DNA of 64,000 nt from Photobacterium sanctipauli (GTDB taxonomy: Bacteria; Pseudomonadota; Gammaproteobacteria; Enterobacterales; Vibrionaceae), in the NCBI RefSeq assembly GCF_003026495.1, contig NZ_PYMA01000003.1, forward strand, positions 310,001-374,000. The letters run 5' to 3'. The translations under genes and the position numbers were made by a program. The notes below the pieces were generated by a model. That model saw only the letters and a program-made list of their open reading frames with translations, searched no databases and was not told the origin of the DNA. Below are positions 49,998-57,848 of this stretch, piece after piece. How positions within the stretch are numbered: the first letter of the stretch is position 1; every line of letters starts with the position of its first letter.

Positions 49998-50969
49998 TTA
50001 AGAGCTTTTTCCTTGCTTTAGGGTAACGGGGATCATCGCACCACGCGGCAATTCACCTGCCATCGCAGCTTCCAACAGCTCAGAAACCTTTTCAGCTATA
50101 TCGTGAGGGTCTTGTATAATCGTGGTCAAATCCTTGGAAACACCTGGTAAACCATCGTAACCCACGACCGAGAAGTCGCCCGGTACCTGATAACCACGGT
50201 CTTTTAACGCCGCAATCAGCCCAATTGCAGTTTCATCACACTCACAGACAAAGCCATCAAACGCTTCGAGTAACGGTTTTTCCATATTCAGGAAGTAACG
50301 GTACGCCGCAATTTCACCAAGTGGTTCACTGGTTGTGCGCAACTCCCTGACAGGTAGGCCTTTACTTGCCATCGCAGACATATAGCCTTGATACCTGAAC
50401 TGGTAACCGCCACCGTAAACCGTTGGCGTAACAAAAGCGACCTGGCGACAGCCTCGCTCTAGCAAGTGCTCGGTAGCCAACCTTGCACCATTGAAGTCAT
50501 CCGGTGCTACCCAAAAGATATTATCCCCGCAACCAATTGAAACAAAGGGAATTTCCATTTCTTTCAAGTACTCAGCCCGGGGATCGTTATCTTCGACACC
50601 AATGAGGATCGCACCACTGACCTTACTGATATCAGTGTCTTGCTCAACGGGCAGTAAATTTTGCCCTCGTTTACGTATTTCTGCCGACAGCGCAGGCCAA
50701 AGCATGCCAAGGTAACGTGAAGCGACAAAGTCATGCGGTCCCATCGAAATGGCGATGGTATTACTGTGCCCACCTGTCAGCTCCCTTGCTGACGTGTTAG
50801 GCACGTAATTTAGCTCGGCACAGATGTCTAGAATTCTTTTACGTGTTTTTTCGCTGATACCCGGCTTATTATTTAAAGCACGACTCACCGAAGCGATAGA
50901 GACACCCGCTCTTTCAGCCGCTTCTTTAATGGTGGCTTTTGGTATCTCTACAGGATCCATTACGCTCAT
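49998..50969 (-). CDS. LacI-family repressor of the glucoside/sucrose regulon
   Basis: 323 residues. The HTH is ATIKEAAERAGVSIASVSRALNNKPGIS, followed by the hinge LNYVPNTSARELTGG and a ribose-binding-like effector domain. The ATG ending at 50969 is chosen because GGGGGAG lies 4 bp upstream; the open frame runs 31 codons further but through the probable operator at 51003-51015. It lies directly upstream of the sugar ABC operon on the same strand, separated by a terminator. The identical palindromes before both sugar operons are its likely targets; YcjW holds the same place in E. coli. Confidence 0.87.
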   Translation of the reverse strand: MSVMDPVEIPKATIKEAAERAGVSIASVSRALNNKPGISEKTRKRILDICAELNYVPNTSARELTGGHSNTIAISMGPHDFVASRYLGMLWPALSAEIRKRGQNLLPVEQDTDISKVSGAILIGVEDNDPRAEYLKEMEIPFVSIGCGDNIFWVAPDDFNGARLATEHLLERGCRQVAFVTPTVYGGGYQFRYQGYMSAMASKGLPVRELRTTSEPLGEIAAYRYFLNMEKPLLEAFDGFVCECDETAIGLIAALKDRGYQVPGDFSVVGYDGLPGVSKDLTTIIQDPHDIAEKVSELLEAAMAGELPRGAMIPVTLKQGKSS

Positions 50970-51002
50970 TTTCTCCCCCAATGCAATATACCCTTCTATT
51001 TT

Positions 51003-51015
51003 CGTAAATTTTACG
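51003..51015. promoter_or_regulatory. Probable autoregulatory operator of the LacI-type gene
   Basis: CGTAAA-t-TTTACG is a palindrome whose arms equal those of the two main operators but with one central base instead of four. A second CGTAA/TTACG pair with 6-bp spacing is at 51166-51181. The altered spacing suggests weaker or different binding. Confidence 0.5.
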
Positions 51016-51206
51016 TAAATAGACAAGGGAATATTCTTTGATGTACAGCTAGTTTTCAGCATAAAACCTGAAATAACGACTAAAAAAGTATCTATTTCAC
51101 AGTTATTTAAGCACAGCTATCAAGTGGTTAATACATTGCGTAAATGAATACAAGAAGGGGAAAAGCGTAAATCGGCTTACGAGACAGGATTAAATCCACA
51201 TCCAAT

Positions 51207-51551
51207 TTACCCACCACGCAAAAGCAAAGCGACAATATAACAGCCAGCAGAAGCGGCAACCGCTACCGAAAAGAACAGATTCATACCGACACTACGCAAA
51301 TTTAATAGCGGGAGGGTAAAGCGGTAATCAATACGACGTAACTCGATGAGGGCAAGCAGGGCAAAGGAGGCAATTGACACGGCGCCAGCCACCAGCAACA
51401 GCGCCGGCACACCTTTGGTCCAGCCAACTTTAACCAAGACCAAAGCGTGGAGAAATAACAGCAGAACGGTTCTCGACCACGATAGCAAGGTTCGCTCAGG
51501 CTGAAGGCCTACATCCCTTTCTCTTAGTGATTGGCTATTTTCTTGTGCCAC
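51207..51551 (-). CDS. yidG: DUF202 inner membrane protein, YidG-like
   Basis: 114 residues with three membrane helices. The family motif VGLQPERTLLSWSRT near the N-terminus is the same as in E. coli YidG (GLQPERTSLAWFRT). The GTG ending at 51551 is chosen: it is preceded by a G-rich ribosome site and leaves a 17-bp gap after the YidH-like gene. The longer open frame overlaps that gene and is unlikely. Function unknown; it is always seen paired with YidH. Confidence 0.8.
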   Translation of the reverse strand: MAQENSQSLRERDVGLQPERTLLSWSRTVLLLFLHALVLVKVGWTKGVPALLLVAGAVSIASFALLALIELRRIDYRFTLPLLNLRSVGMNLFFSVAVAASAGCYIVALLLRGG

Positions 51552-51568
51552 CGTCCCCCCCACCCTTT

Positions 51569-51916
51569 TTAGAACAGCTGCAGGATCAATATCATGATGA
51601 CGGCTACCAGCCCCATCATAACAATGCTGACCCATTTTAGGTGACGGGTGTAAGGCAGCGGCTCGCTACTGCGCATCGCCATTTCGTTACGACGCCAACG
51701 GCGATAAGCCAGAATCGATAAATAGGCCGATACACTCGCCAAAGTGACAGACAACACGAGCCGTAATTGGGGGTTGGCAAATTCAGGTGTAAGTTGATCC
51801 AAGGCAATCGCCGCCGCTAAGAATGCCAACGCGGTGCGGATCCAGGCCAAGAAGGTGCGCTCATTCGCCAAGGTAAAACGATAGTCTGGCTCCTGCCCTT
51901 CTTTTGTCCACTTCAT
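51569..51916 (-). CDS. yidH: DUF202 inner membrane protein, YidH-like
   Basis: 115 residues, the same as E. coli YidH. The motif PDYRFTLANERTFLAWIRTALAFLAAAIALDQL is diagnostic; three helices are predicted. The ATG ending at 51916 (GGGGAG upstream) gives the family length, whereas the open frame extends 12 codons further. First gene of a two-gene operon with yidG. Confidence 0.88.
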   Translation of the reverse strand: MKWTKEGQEPDYRFTLANERTFLAWIRTALAFLAAAIALDQLTPEFANPQLRLVLSVTLASVSAYLSILAYRRWRRNEMAMRSSEPLPYTRHLKWVSIVMMGLVAVIMILILQLF

Positions 51917-52088
51917 ATTGCTCCCCACCCAATCATTCAAACTTGGCACCACAATAACAGCAATTGGCTTACTGACAATATTGCCAAGCTTAAATTGCGA
52001 TTAAAAAACATAAGAGTTGCCAATGGTGGATTTTTATACCTATGTTTTCAATACAAAACATAATATTAATAATGGATTGGCATATAGT

Positions 52089-53039
52089 ATGGTAACGCTA
52101 GAACAGCAACTCTCACGGCTTGACCTCAACTTACTCGTGTCTTTAAGCGTTTTGATTAAAGAACGTAACGTCACAAGGGCTGCACAAGTGCTCTATTTAT
52201 CCCAGCCAGCAATGAGCCGCACTCTAGGCCGCTTGAGAGAACTGTTTGATGACCCTCTCTTTTACCGTGAATCTAATGGCTTAGTTCCCACACAAAAAGC
52301 CCTAGACCTACAAGCCCCGCTTGAGGAGCTGCTTCGCAATACCCAAGGCCTCATTGCTCAAACGGCTTTTTCACCCAATACATGCGATCAAACATTCGTC
52401 ATCTCGCTACCACCACTAATGAGTGGACTTATCACGGCCCCACTGGCGTTCGAGCTCGCCAAACAAGCCCCAAAAGCAAGCTTGGTTGAATTCCCGGTGG
52501 CTAAAAACCCCATTCAGCAGCTTCTTTCGCGCGATGTCGACTTCTCTATTCATATCCATACGCCAGACAATGGCATGGAGTTCCCCTATGAAAAAATGGG
52601 CAGTACTTACCCTGTCTTCTACGTTGCCAAGCACCACCCACTTGCCACAGCCCACCAAGTCACATTGGAAGATTGCCTAAAATACCGTTTTGTCGATATG
52701 AGCTTGGATATTCGCTCCCCCTTTGGTTTGGACAACCCGGTTGATAATCACCTTTCGCAGCTGGGCATTGAACGAGACGTGTTTTTTAAGAGCGGTCAGT
52801 TGCTGACGCTTGTTGAACTGATGCAACACACCGACACAATAATGGTTTCATCCGATAAGCTCACCAACTTGATGGACATCGAGGATAAGCTTGTTCCAAT
52901 ATTTTCTCTTGGCAACAAACCTGAGCTTCACGTTAACCTCTACCTTATAGAACATAAGAGAACCACGACCAGCGCCGCTCACAACTGGTTAAAGCAAATC
53001 ATCCTGACCACTATCGGCAACAATGTATTCAATCATTAG
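52089..53039 (+). CDS. LysR-family regulator, LeuO/NodD-like group
   Basis: 316 residues. LDLNLLVSLSVLIKERNVTRAAQVLYLSQPAMSRTLGRLRELFDDPLFYRES is the LeuO/NodD-type N-terminus. The effector domain is full length. The ATG at 52089 is chosen because LysR proteins of this group start ~10 residues before DLNLL; the frame is open from 52017 and no clear ribosome site marks either. It precedes the DUF1254-like gene by 292 bp on the same strand, and the yidHG pair is divergent. Confidence 0.8.
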   Translation: MVTLEQQLSRLDLNLLVSLSVLIKERNVTRAAQVLYLSQPAMSRTLGRLRELFDDPLFYRESNGLVPTQKALDLQAPLEELLRNTQGLIAQTAFSPNTCDQTFVISLPPLMSGLITAPLAFELAKQAPKASLVEFPVAKNPIQQLLSRDVDFSIHIHTPDNGMEFPYEKMGSTYPVFYVAKHHPLATAHQVTLEDCLKYRFVDMSLDIRSPFGLDNPVDNHLSQLGIERDVFFKSGQLLTLVELMQHTDTIMVSSDKLTNLMDIEDKLVPIFSLGNKPELHVNLYLIEHKRTTTSAAHNWLKQIILTTIGNNVFNH

Positions 53040-53331
53040 CTGCAAACCACCTCCCCTAATCTATTCCCCTCAACAGCCCCTTCGTCATTCCGGCAAGTGA
53101 AATGCGTTTGGTGCATATCTGTTATCAGATCTTATGATTTCAAGTTATTAGCTATGGCCCGTATTATGGTTACCAGTTCGCTAGCAAGTGACTTTGATAG
53201 AGAGAGTTATCTCGAGGTTGGTACAAGTCGTTAAGCGGCGGATTAAATTCATCATTCACTGTAAGTTCATAGAAAACGGATTTTCTTAGTTGCCTAAGCT
53301 GCCAAGGAAAGGGCTACCTAAGAGAGGTCTT

Positions 53332-54348
53332 ATGAAAGCAGTAAAACTAACCGTATTAGCACTGGTTGCAGGTTCTATGATGGCTGGCTCTATCGTTCTG
53401 GCTCAGCCTCCTAAGATTATCAGAGTAACAGAAGAAAACTTTTCTCATGCAGAAACGGCACGTAACTTCCGTAACTGGATGAGCAAAGGTGCTACCCACC
53501 AATTTGTCAAAGCCTCTGAACTGCCGCCAAGGGGCAAGGCGGCACCAACAGTGCAAATGAACGATGACACCCTATACGGTGTAGCCATCGTGAAAGCGGT
53601 GAATGGCTATGTTCATTTTTCCATCCCTAAGACAGGCAATTACCTGGCCGTTCAAGTCATTAATGAGCAGGGTCATGGCGAGCATTATGTTGTTGAAGAT
53701 GGCGAATACAGCCTACCTGTAGAATCTGACTATGCCTTTGTTATGTACCGCTCAGGTACAGAAAATGGCATCGATGATGCAACAGCAGCCCTAGATCAAG
53801 TGGATACGGCTAGTTTGAATTTTGCGACCGACTATCAAATTCAACCCTATGACTATAATGAAGTCGAAAACTGGGTAAACGCCTACACGAAAGAAGTGAA
53901 CCAAATGGATAAGTTTACCTATACCTTCCCGCGCCATAGCGAAGACGTCACGGACCTACATCAGTGGAACCTAGAAAATGCGGCGGGTTGGGGAGGCGCA
54001 AGCCCTGAAGCGTTTGTCGGGAACATGTATGCCAACAGCTCAATCATGAAGGCAAACGTCTGTTATTCGACAACATTTGAAGACCCGCACAATAAGTTCT
54101 TCACCTCGATTACTGCCTATGACGCGGATAAATACCTCATCGAAGGGGTACGTAATATCAACTCGCACTCATGGGACAAGAATGCCGACGGCAGTATCAC
54201 GGCGTCATTTAACTGCGGCAAAACAGCCAAGAACAATATAGATACCAAGGGCAATGACTTTACCATTACAGCCCGCCACTACGGTGTGAGCCCTAGCGTG
54301 ATGAATAGCGAACAAGACCCAATCATTGCCGAGCTTAAAACCCTATAA
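53332..54348 (+). CDS. Exported DUF1254/DUF1214-like protein
   Basis: 338 residues. The signal peptide is MKAVKLTVLALVAGSMMAGSIVLA. The mature N-terminal part, ENFSHAETARNFRNWMSKGATHQFVKASELPP followed by PTVQMNDDTLYGVAIVKAV and NYLAVQVINEQGHGEHYV, follows the DUF1254 pattern. The C-terminal part (SYNITAYD-like, NADGSITASFNCG) fits DUF1214. No catalytic activity is established for these domains. AGAGAGG lies before the ATG at 53332; an earlier in-frame start at 53290 would spoil the signal peptide. Two Cys in the C-terminal part may pair. Confidence 0.75.
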   Translation: MKAVKLTVLALVAGSMMAGSIVLAQPPKIIRVTEENFSHAETARNFRNWMSKGATHQFVKASELPPRGKAAPTVQMNDDTLYGVAIVKAVNGYVHFSIPKTGNYLAVQVINEQGHGEHYVVEDGEYSLPVESDYAFVMYRSGTENGIDDATAALDQVDTASLNFATDYQIQPYDYNEVENWVNAYTKEVNQMDKFTYTFPRHSEDVTDLHQWNLENAAGWGGASPEAFVGNMYANSSIMKANVCYSTTFEDPHNKFFTSITAYDADKYLIEGVRNINSHSWDKNADGSITASFNCGKTAKNNIDTKGNDFTITARHYGVSPSVMNSEQDPIIAELKTL

Positions 54349-54389
54349 GCCTAGATTCGATAAACCCGGCCTGACAAGCCATTAAAAAC

Positions 54390-54426
54390 AAAAGCCACTG
54401 CTTGATATTCTCAAACAGTGGCTTTT
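54390..54426. terminator. Bidirectional terminator between converging genes
   Basis: AAAAGCCACTG and CAGTGGCTTTT form an 11-bp stem with a 15-nt loop and T-runs on both strands. Confidence 0.85.
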
Positions 54427-54445
54427 GTATTCGAATTAAAACCAA

Positions 54446-55165
54446 CTAATCGACCAAGTTGTTTCGCTTGGCAATCAGCCTTTCGCGTTCATTGGTAGCC
54501 CGGGTGCGAATTTCATGCATGACGTAAGTGAGGTGATCTTGCGTCCATTGCTGGCCTGATTCAGCATCGAAGCGGTTTGGCATCTCAACACCTTCTGGTG
54601 CATAGGCATCAATCCCCACACCTTTCGCGGTATCGATAGTGCGTAAACTGTGTTCGTAGAATGCCACGACCAGTGTTTTTCCCATCCCACTGACACCACC
54701 AGCCAGCTCAATCGCACGCTCTGCCACGCCCTTGGTACATAAGTAGTCAATGGTACCCTTGGCCGTTAGCCGCGGGTAGATGGCAAAAAGATGATGGCTA
54801 GGAATACGATCCCCAACTGCCTGAGCGACTTCCCATTGGGCATACACCGGCTTATTGGTCTGTTGGAACAATTCAACGGCTACATCAGCCAAATCTTCAT
54901 TCATAGGGCCAGGCAGCTGGTTGCCGTTCGGCTCGATACGGTTACCAAATGCAAAGGCCAATATACTATCCGCACAGGCAAGCGGGAGGGTCCGGTTCTG
55001 CCAAGTTAATATATGCGTCATTAAAAAAGCTGCGGTGCTTGCCGCAACCTCTTTGTCTTTCAATTGGCCAGTCAGCTTCGCTGCAATCGCCCGCTGTAGC
55101 TGCTCATCACTGATCGCTTGCTCTTGTTCCGCTCGGCTATCTAACGGGTACACCATCGCTGCCAT
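54446..55165 (-). CDS. Hypothetical cytoplasmic protein
   Basis: 239 residues. No signal peptide or membrane span. The middle (ADSILAFAFGNRIEPNGNQLPGPMNEDLADVAVELFQQTNKPVYAQWEVAQAV) and later KTLVVAFYEHSLRTIDTAKGVGIDAY suggest an alpha/beta fold. The layout recalls DUF218/YdcF-like proteins (a first strand ending in a Gly/Asn/Arg loop, a later V-V-x-x-x-x-H-S strand), but this is only an impression. Function unknown. Weak ribosome site. Confidence 0.55.
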   Translation of the reverse strand: MAAMVYPLDSRAEQEQAISDEQLQRAIAAKLTGQLKDKEVAASTAAFLMTHILTWQNRTLPLACADSILAFAFGNRIEPNGNQLPGPMNEDLADVAVELFQQTNKPVYAQWEVAQAVGDRIPSHHLFAIYPRLTAKGTIDYLCTKGVAERAIELAGGVSGMGKTLVVAFYEHSLRTIDTAKGVGIDAYAPEGVEMPNRFDAESGQQWTQDHLTYVMHEIRTRATNERERLIAKRNNLVD

Positions 55166-55408
55166 AATTCACACATCTCTCAAGTCGCTAACCATTACTG
55201 CCGTATCATCACCAAACTAACTGACTTTAGTGACGACTTGATTGCTAGATCACTGCCGTTTGGTGACAGTAACTAGAGGATAGCCAAGGTCGCAGGCGTG
55301 AGACTGGGTAACTTTGGGTTATCTTAATTTTGATACAGCTTTTATAACCAATTAGCAGGACAAATAAATTATTCGCCACACATGCATTTTTGGTATTACT
55401 GCTAAATT

Positions 55409-55423
55409 ATGTACAATGTACAT
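55409..55423. promoter_or_regulatory. Palindrome upstream of the YceB-like lipoprotein gene
   Basis: ATGTACA-a-TGTACAT is a perfect palindrome within a longer symmetric AATT...AATT context, 32 bp before the start codon. It is a candidate operator over the promoter; I cannot name the binding protein. Confidence 0.45.
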
Positions 55424-55454
55424 TAATTAAGAACTCGAAATAGAGTCGATTTGA

Positions 55455-56012
55455 ATGATAAGAAATACTACTAAGCAATTTATTCTGGCTGCAGCAGCCC
55501 TTGTGCTTGGCGGCTGTGCCAGCTACAGCATCACAGAACAAGACATGACCAAATACTTACAAGACTCCGTCAGCTTAGAGCAGTCGGTTGGCGTCGAAAA
55601 TGTCATGTACGCCCAAGTCGCCGTTGACGATCTCGAAGTCAAAATAGGTCGGGCTGACGCTGATCGCGTTTCAGTTTTCGCCAGCACCAATGCTCAGGTG
55701 CAAATGCTGTCCATGCAAAATATGGGGTTGGACTTGGATGTCGAGTTCAGTGCCATCCCTGAGTACGACAAAGAAAGTGGTGAGGTCTATCTAAAGTCAC
55801 TTCGCTTGGAAAACTTTAGCGACGGCAAGCAACAGCTTCCGCCTGAAGTCAAAAAACTGCTAAAGCCTGCCGTCTCCATGATTGGCTATGCCCTATCCCA
55901 ACAACCGGTCTACAAACTGGATAGCTCCAAGGTACAGGAAGCCTTGATAAAATCAGCAGAGCCTAACCTCGTAATTAAAAACAATAAGCTCGTGATTGAG
56001 CTATTGAACTAA
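55455..56012 (+). CDS. yceB: DUF1439 lipoprotein, YceB-like
   Basis: 185 residues (E. coli YceB 186). The lipobox LVLGGC puts the lipidated Cys at residue 21. Mature parts such as YSITEQDMTKYLQD and VAVDDLEVKIGRADADRVSV resemble YceB (YTITEQEINQ, IVLTNLTSQIGREEPNKVTL). Ala after the Cys, rather than Asp, predicts export to the outer membrane by the Lol system. The fold is thought to be a lipid-binding-like cup; function is unknown. Confidence 0.83.
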   Translation: MIRNTTKQFILAAAALVLGGCASYSITEQDMTKYLQDSVSLEQSVGVENVMYAQVAVDDLEVKIGRADADRVSVFASTNAQVQMLSMQNMGLDLDVEFSAIPEYDKESGEVYLKSLRLENFSDGKQQLPPEVKKLLKPAVSMIGYALSQQPVYKLDSSKVQEALIKSAEPNLVIKNNKLVIELLN

Positions 56013-56016
56013 GAAA

Positions 56017-56047
56017 AAAGCCAGTGAGTGCCGCACTCACTGGCTTT
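56017..56047. terminator. Bidirectional terminator between yceB and trpB
   Basis: AAAGCCAGTGAGTG-ccg-CACTCACTGGCTTT is a perfect 14-bp stem between converging genes, with A/T runs on both sides. Confidence 0.9.
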
Positions 56048-56060
56048 CGTTTAAATAGCT

Positions 56061-57284
56061 TTAGATCAACGACTCGATGCCGTATTCCTTGCCGTAGTTC
56101 TCGACCACAAAGTCGATATCCTTATCGCCTCGACCCGAAAGGTTAATCAGTATCGAACCCTTCTCACCCTGCTTCGCCAATTTCAATGCATAAGCCAAGG
56201 CATGGGCAGATTCGATAGCTGGAATGATACCTTCCAGACGTGATAGCTCGAAGAAGGCATCAATGGCTTCTTGATCATCGGCAGTACCGTAGCTTACCCG
56301 CCCGAGATCCTTCAAATAGCTATGCTGAGGGCCAACCGACGGGTAGTCCAAGCCACTCGCAACAGAATACACTTCCTGCGGTTCACCTTGACCATCTTTT
56401 AGCATGTAAGACTTAAATCCATGCATCACGCCCGGCTCGCCCAAGGTCAGCGTTGCGGCATGCTCACCCACTTCGGCCAATGAACGCCCAGCGGGTTCCA
56501 CACCGTGGATAGCAACGTCTTGGTCATCCAAAAATGCGGTGAACAAGCCCATGGCATTCGAGCCGCCACCCACGCAAGCCACCAGGTTATTTGGCAAATT
56601 TCCAGTCATTTCCTTAAATTGCACCCGGGCTTCATTACCGATAATCGATTGGAAATCACGTACCATCATCGGGAATGGGTGCGGGCCAACAACCGAGCCG
56701 ATTGCATATAACTGGTTCACCGGATCTTTCAGGTAGGCTTCAAATGCAGCATCAACGGCTTCTTTGAGGGTTTTACGGCCATGGGTGGCAGGGATCACAT
56801 TCGCACCAAGAATGCGCATGCGCACTACGTTTGGGTGCTCCTTGGCAATATCCACTTCACCCATATAGATATCACACTCCAATCCCACCAAAGCCGCAGC
56901 GGTCGCTAGCGCTACCCCGTGCTGGCCCGCGCCGGTTTCAGCAATCAGCTTCTTCTTGCCCATTTTCTTGGCAACCAGTGCCTCGCCAAGGCAGTGGTTA
57001 ATTTTATGCGCGCCGGTATGGTTAAGATCTTCGCGTTTAAGATAGATAGGTGTACCGTATTTCTCCGACAGGTTATCGGCATGAAAAATCGGGCTTGGGC
57101 GACCAACAAAGTGCTTATAGAGCCTAGCTAACTCTTCCTTAAAAGCCGGGTCTTGACGGCACTCTTCATAAGCAGCCGTAATTTGCGCCATCACCTTTTG
57201 TAGCTCTTCAGGAATAAAGCTCCCACCGTATTCACCAAAATAACCTTCTGCATTTGGCAACGCGTGATCAAACGAGTTTTTCAT
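56061..57284 (-). CDS. trpB: Tryptophan synthase beta chain (solitary copy)
   Basis: 407 residues, full length for TrpB1. The PLP lysine is K94 in [14 protein letters not shown]. The catalytic Glu is E116 in [11 protein letters not shown], and the phosphate loop is [10 protein letters not shown]. The end [13 protein letters not shown] is typical. The enzyme joins indole and serine to tryptophan. No trpA or other trp gene adjoins it; both neighbours are unrelated and a terminator closes it. It may be a second trpB that salvages free indole or has a changed substrate. [19 protein letters not shown] differs from the enterobacterial sequence, hinting at transfer or an old paralogue. AGGA precedes the ATG. 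Confidence 0.9.
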   Translation of the reverse strand: MKNSFDHALPNAEGYFGEYGGSFIPEELQKVMAQITAAYEECRQDPAFKEELARLYKHFVGRPSPIFHADNLSEKYGTPIYLKREDLNHTGAHKINHCLGEALVAKKMGKKKLIAETGAGQHGVALATAAALVGLECDIYMGEVDIAKEHPNVVRMRILGANVIPATHGRKTLKEAVDAAFEAYLKDPVNQLYAIGSVVGPHPFPMMVRDFQSIIGNEARVQFKEMTGNLPNNLVACVGGGSNAMGLFTAFLDDQDVAIHGVEPAGRSLAEVGEHAATLTLGEPGVMHGFKSYMLKDGQGEPQEVYSVASGLDYPSVGPQHSYLKDLGRVSYGTADDQEAIDAFFELSRLEGIIPAIESAHALAYALKLAKQGEKGSILINLSGRGDKDIDFVVENYGKEYGIESLI

Positions 57285-57594
57285 GGCAATCCTGTCCTAT
57301 TCAATGAGTACACATATACCCAAGCCATCTTAAAGACTTAACTCACCTGATTGAATAGCAACTACATGAGCATGTTTGATAATTGTGATCTTGATATAAG
57401 TTCAACGTATTTTAAACAAAAGATAAATGATTCAAAATGATAAGTTTAAATCACCAATATATTTACATTGCTAATTACTTATTAATGCTCATAGATAAGC
57501 ACTTGCAACAGCACCAATCTATGCTCGATAAATTAAATTTATTAAAATATAACTCTATGAGTTTATAACTATCAAACTAAAGAACGAAACATAC
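57285..57594. other. AT-rich intergenic region
   Basis: 310 bp of strongly AT-rich DNA upstream of trpB and of the small ORF. It holds one arm of the TATACCCAAG repeat (57314-57324) without its partner. I see no operator, trp leader peptide or attenuator that I can support. Confidence 0.5.
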
Positions 57595-57807
57595 ATGAGT
57601 AAGATTCAATATAACTGCACTTGCTGCGGTAAACCGGTAAATGAAAAAGAAGCACTAGAAGCTGAAAAAATCATGCTGGAGACTAAGCTTTTAAGACCAA
57701 AGTTAATTCTCGACATAATAAAGACACTTCTGAATGCAGCTTTAATAGTAATAATTTTCACTTATCTACCTGATATATTAAAAGCTATAAATACATTAAA
57801 TATATAA
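57595..57807 (+). CDS. Small zinc-ribbon-like membrane protein (hypothetical)
   Basis: 70 residues. The N-terminus has C8, C10 and C11 in NCTCCGKPVNEKEA, resembling half of a zinc ribbon. A charged helix (EALEAEKIMLETKLLRPK) follows, then one membrane helix (LLNAALIVIIFTYLPDIL, ~45-62). Its G+C content, near 30%, is far below that of its neighbours. No strong ribosome site is seen. It is flanked by trpB and the giant adhesin. Function unknown; it could be a recent arrival. Confidence 0.45.
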   Translation: MSKIQYNCTCCGKPVNEKEALEAEKIMLETKLLRPKLILDIIKTLLNAALIVIIFTYLPDILKAINTLNI

Positions 57808-57848
57808 TCCTGAACCAGCCTGTAAACTTAAAATTCATTAATTGGGTA

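Noticed and set aside
51552..51635. Longer YidG-like protein overlapping the YidH-like gene
   Set aside because: The extension is the antisense-free overlap of the upstream gene in another frame, with no homology to YidG. The GTG at 51551 gives the family length and has a ribosome site.
57314..57324. Complete palindromic repeat upstream of trpB
   Set aside because: Only one arm is present; no matching inverted arm was found within about 100 bp. The same holds for the arm at 25813.
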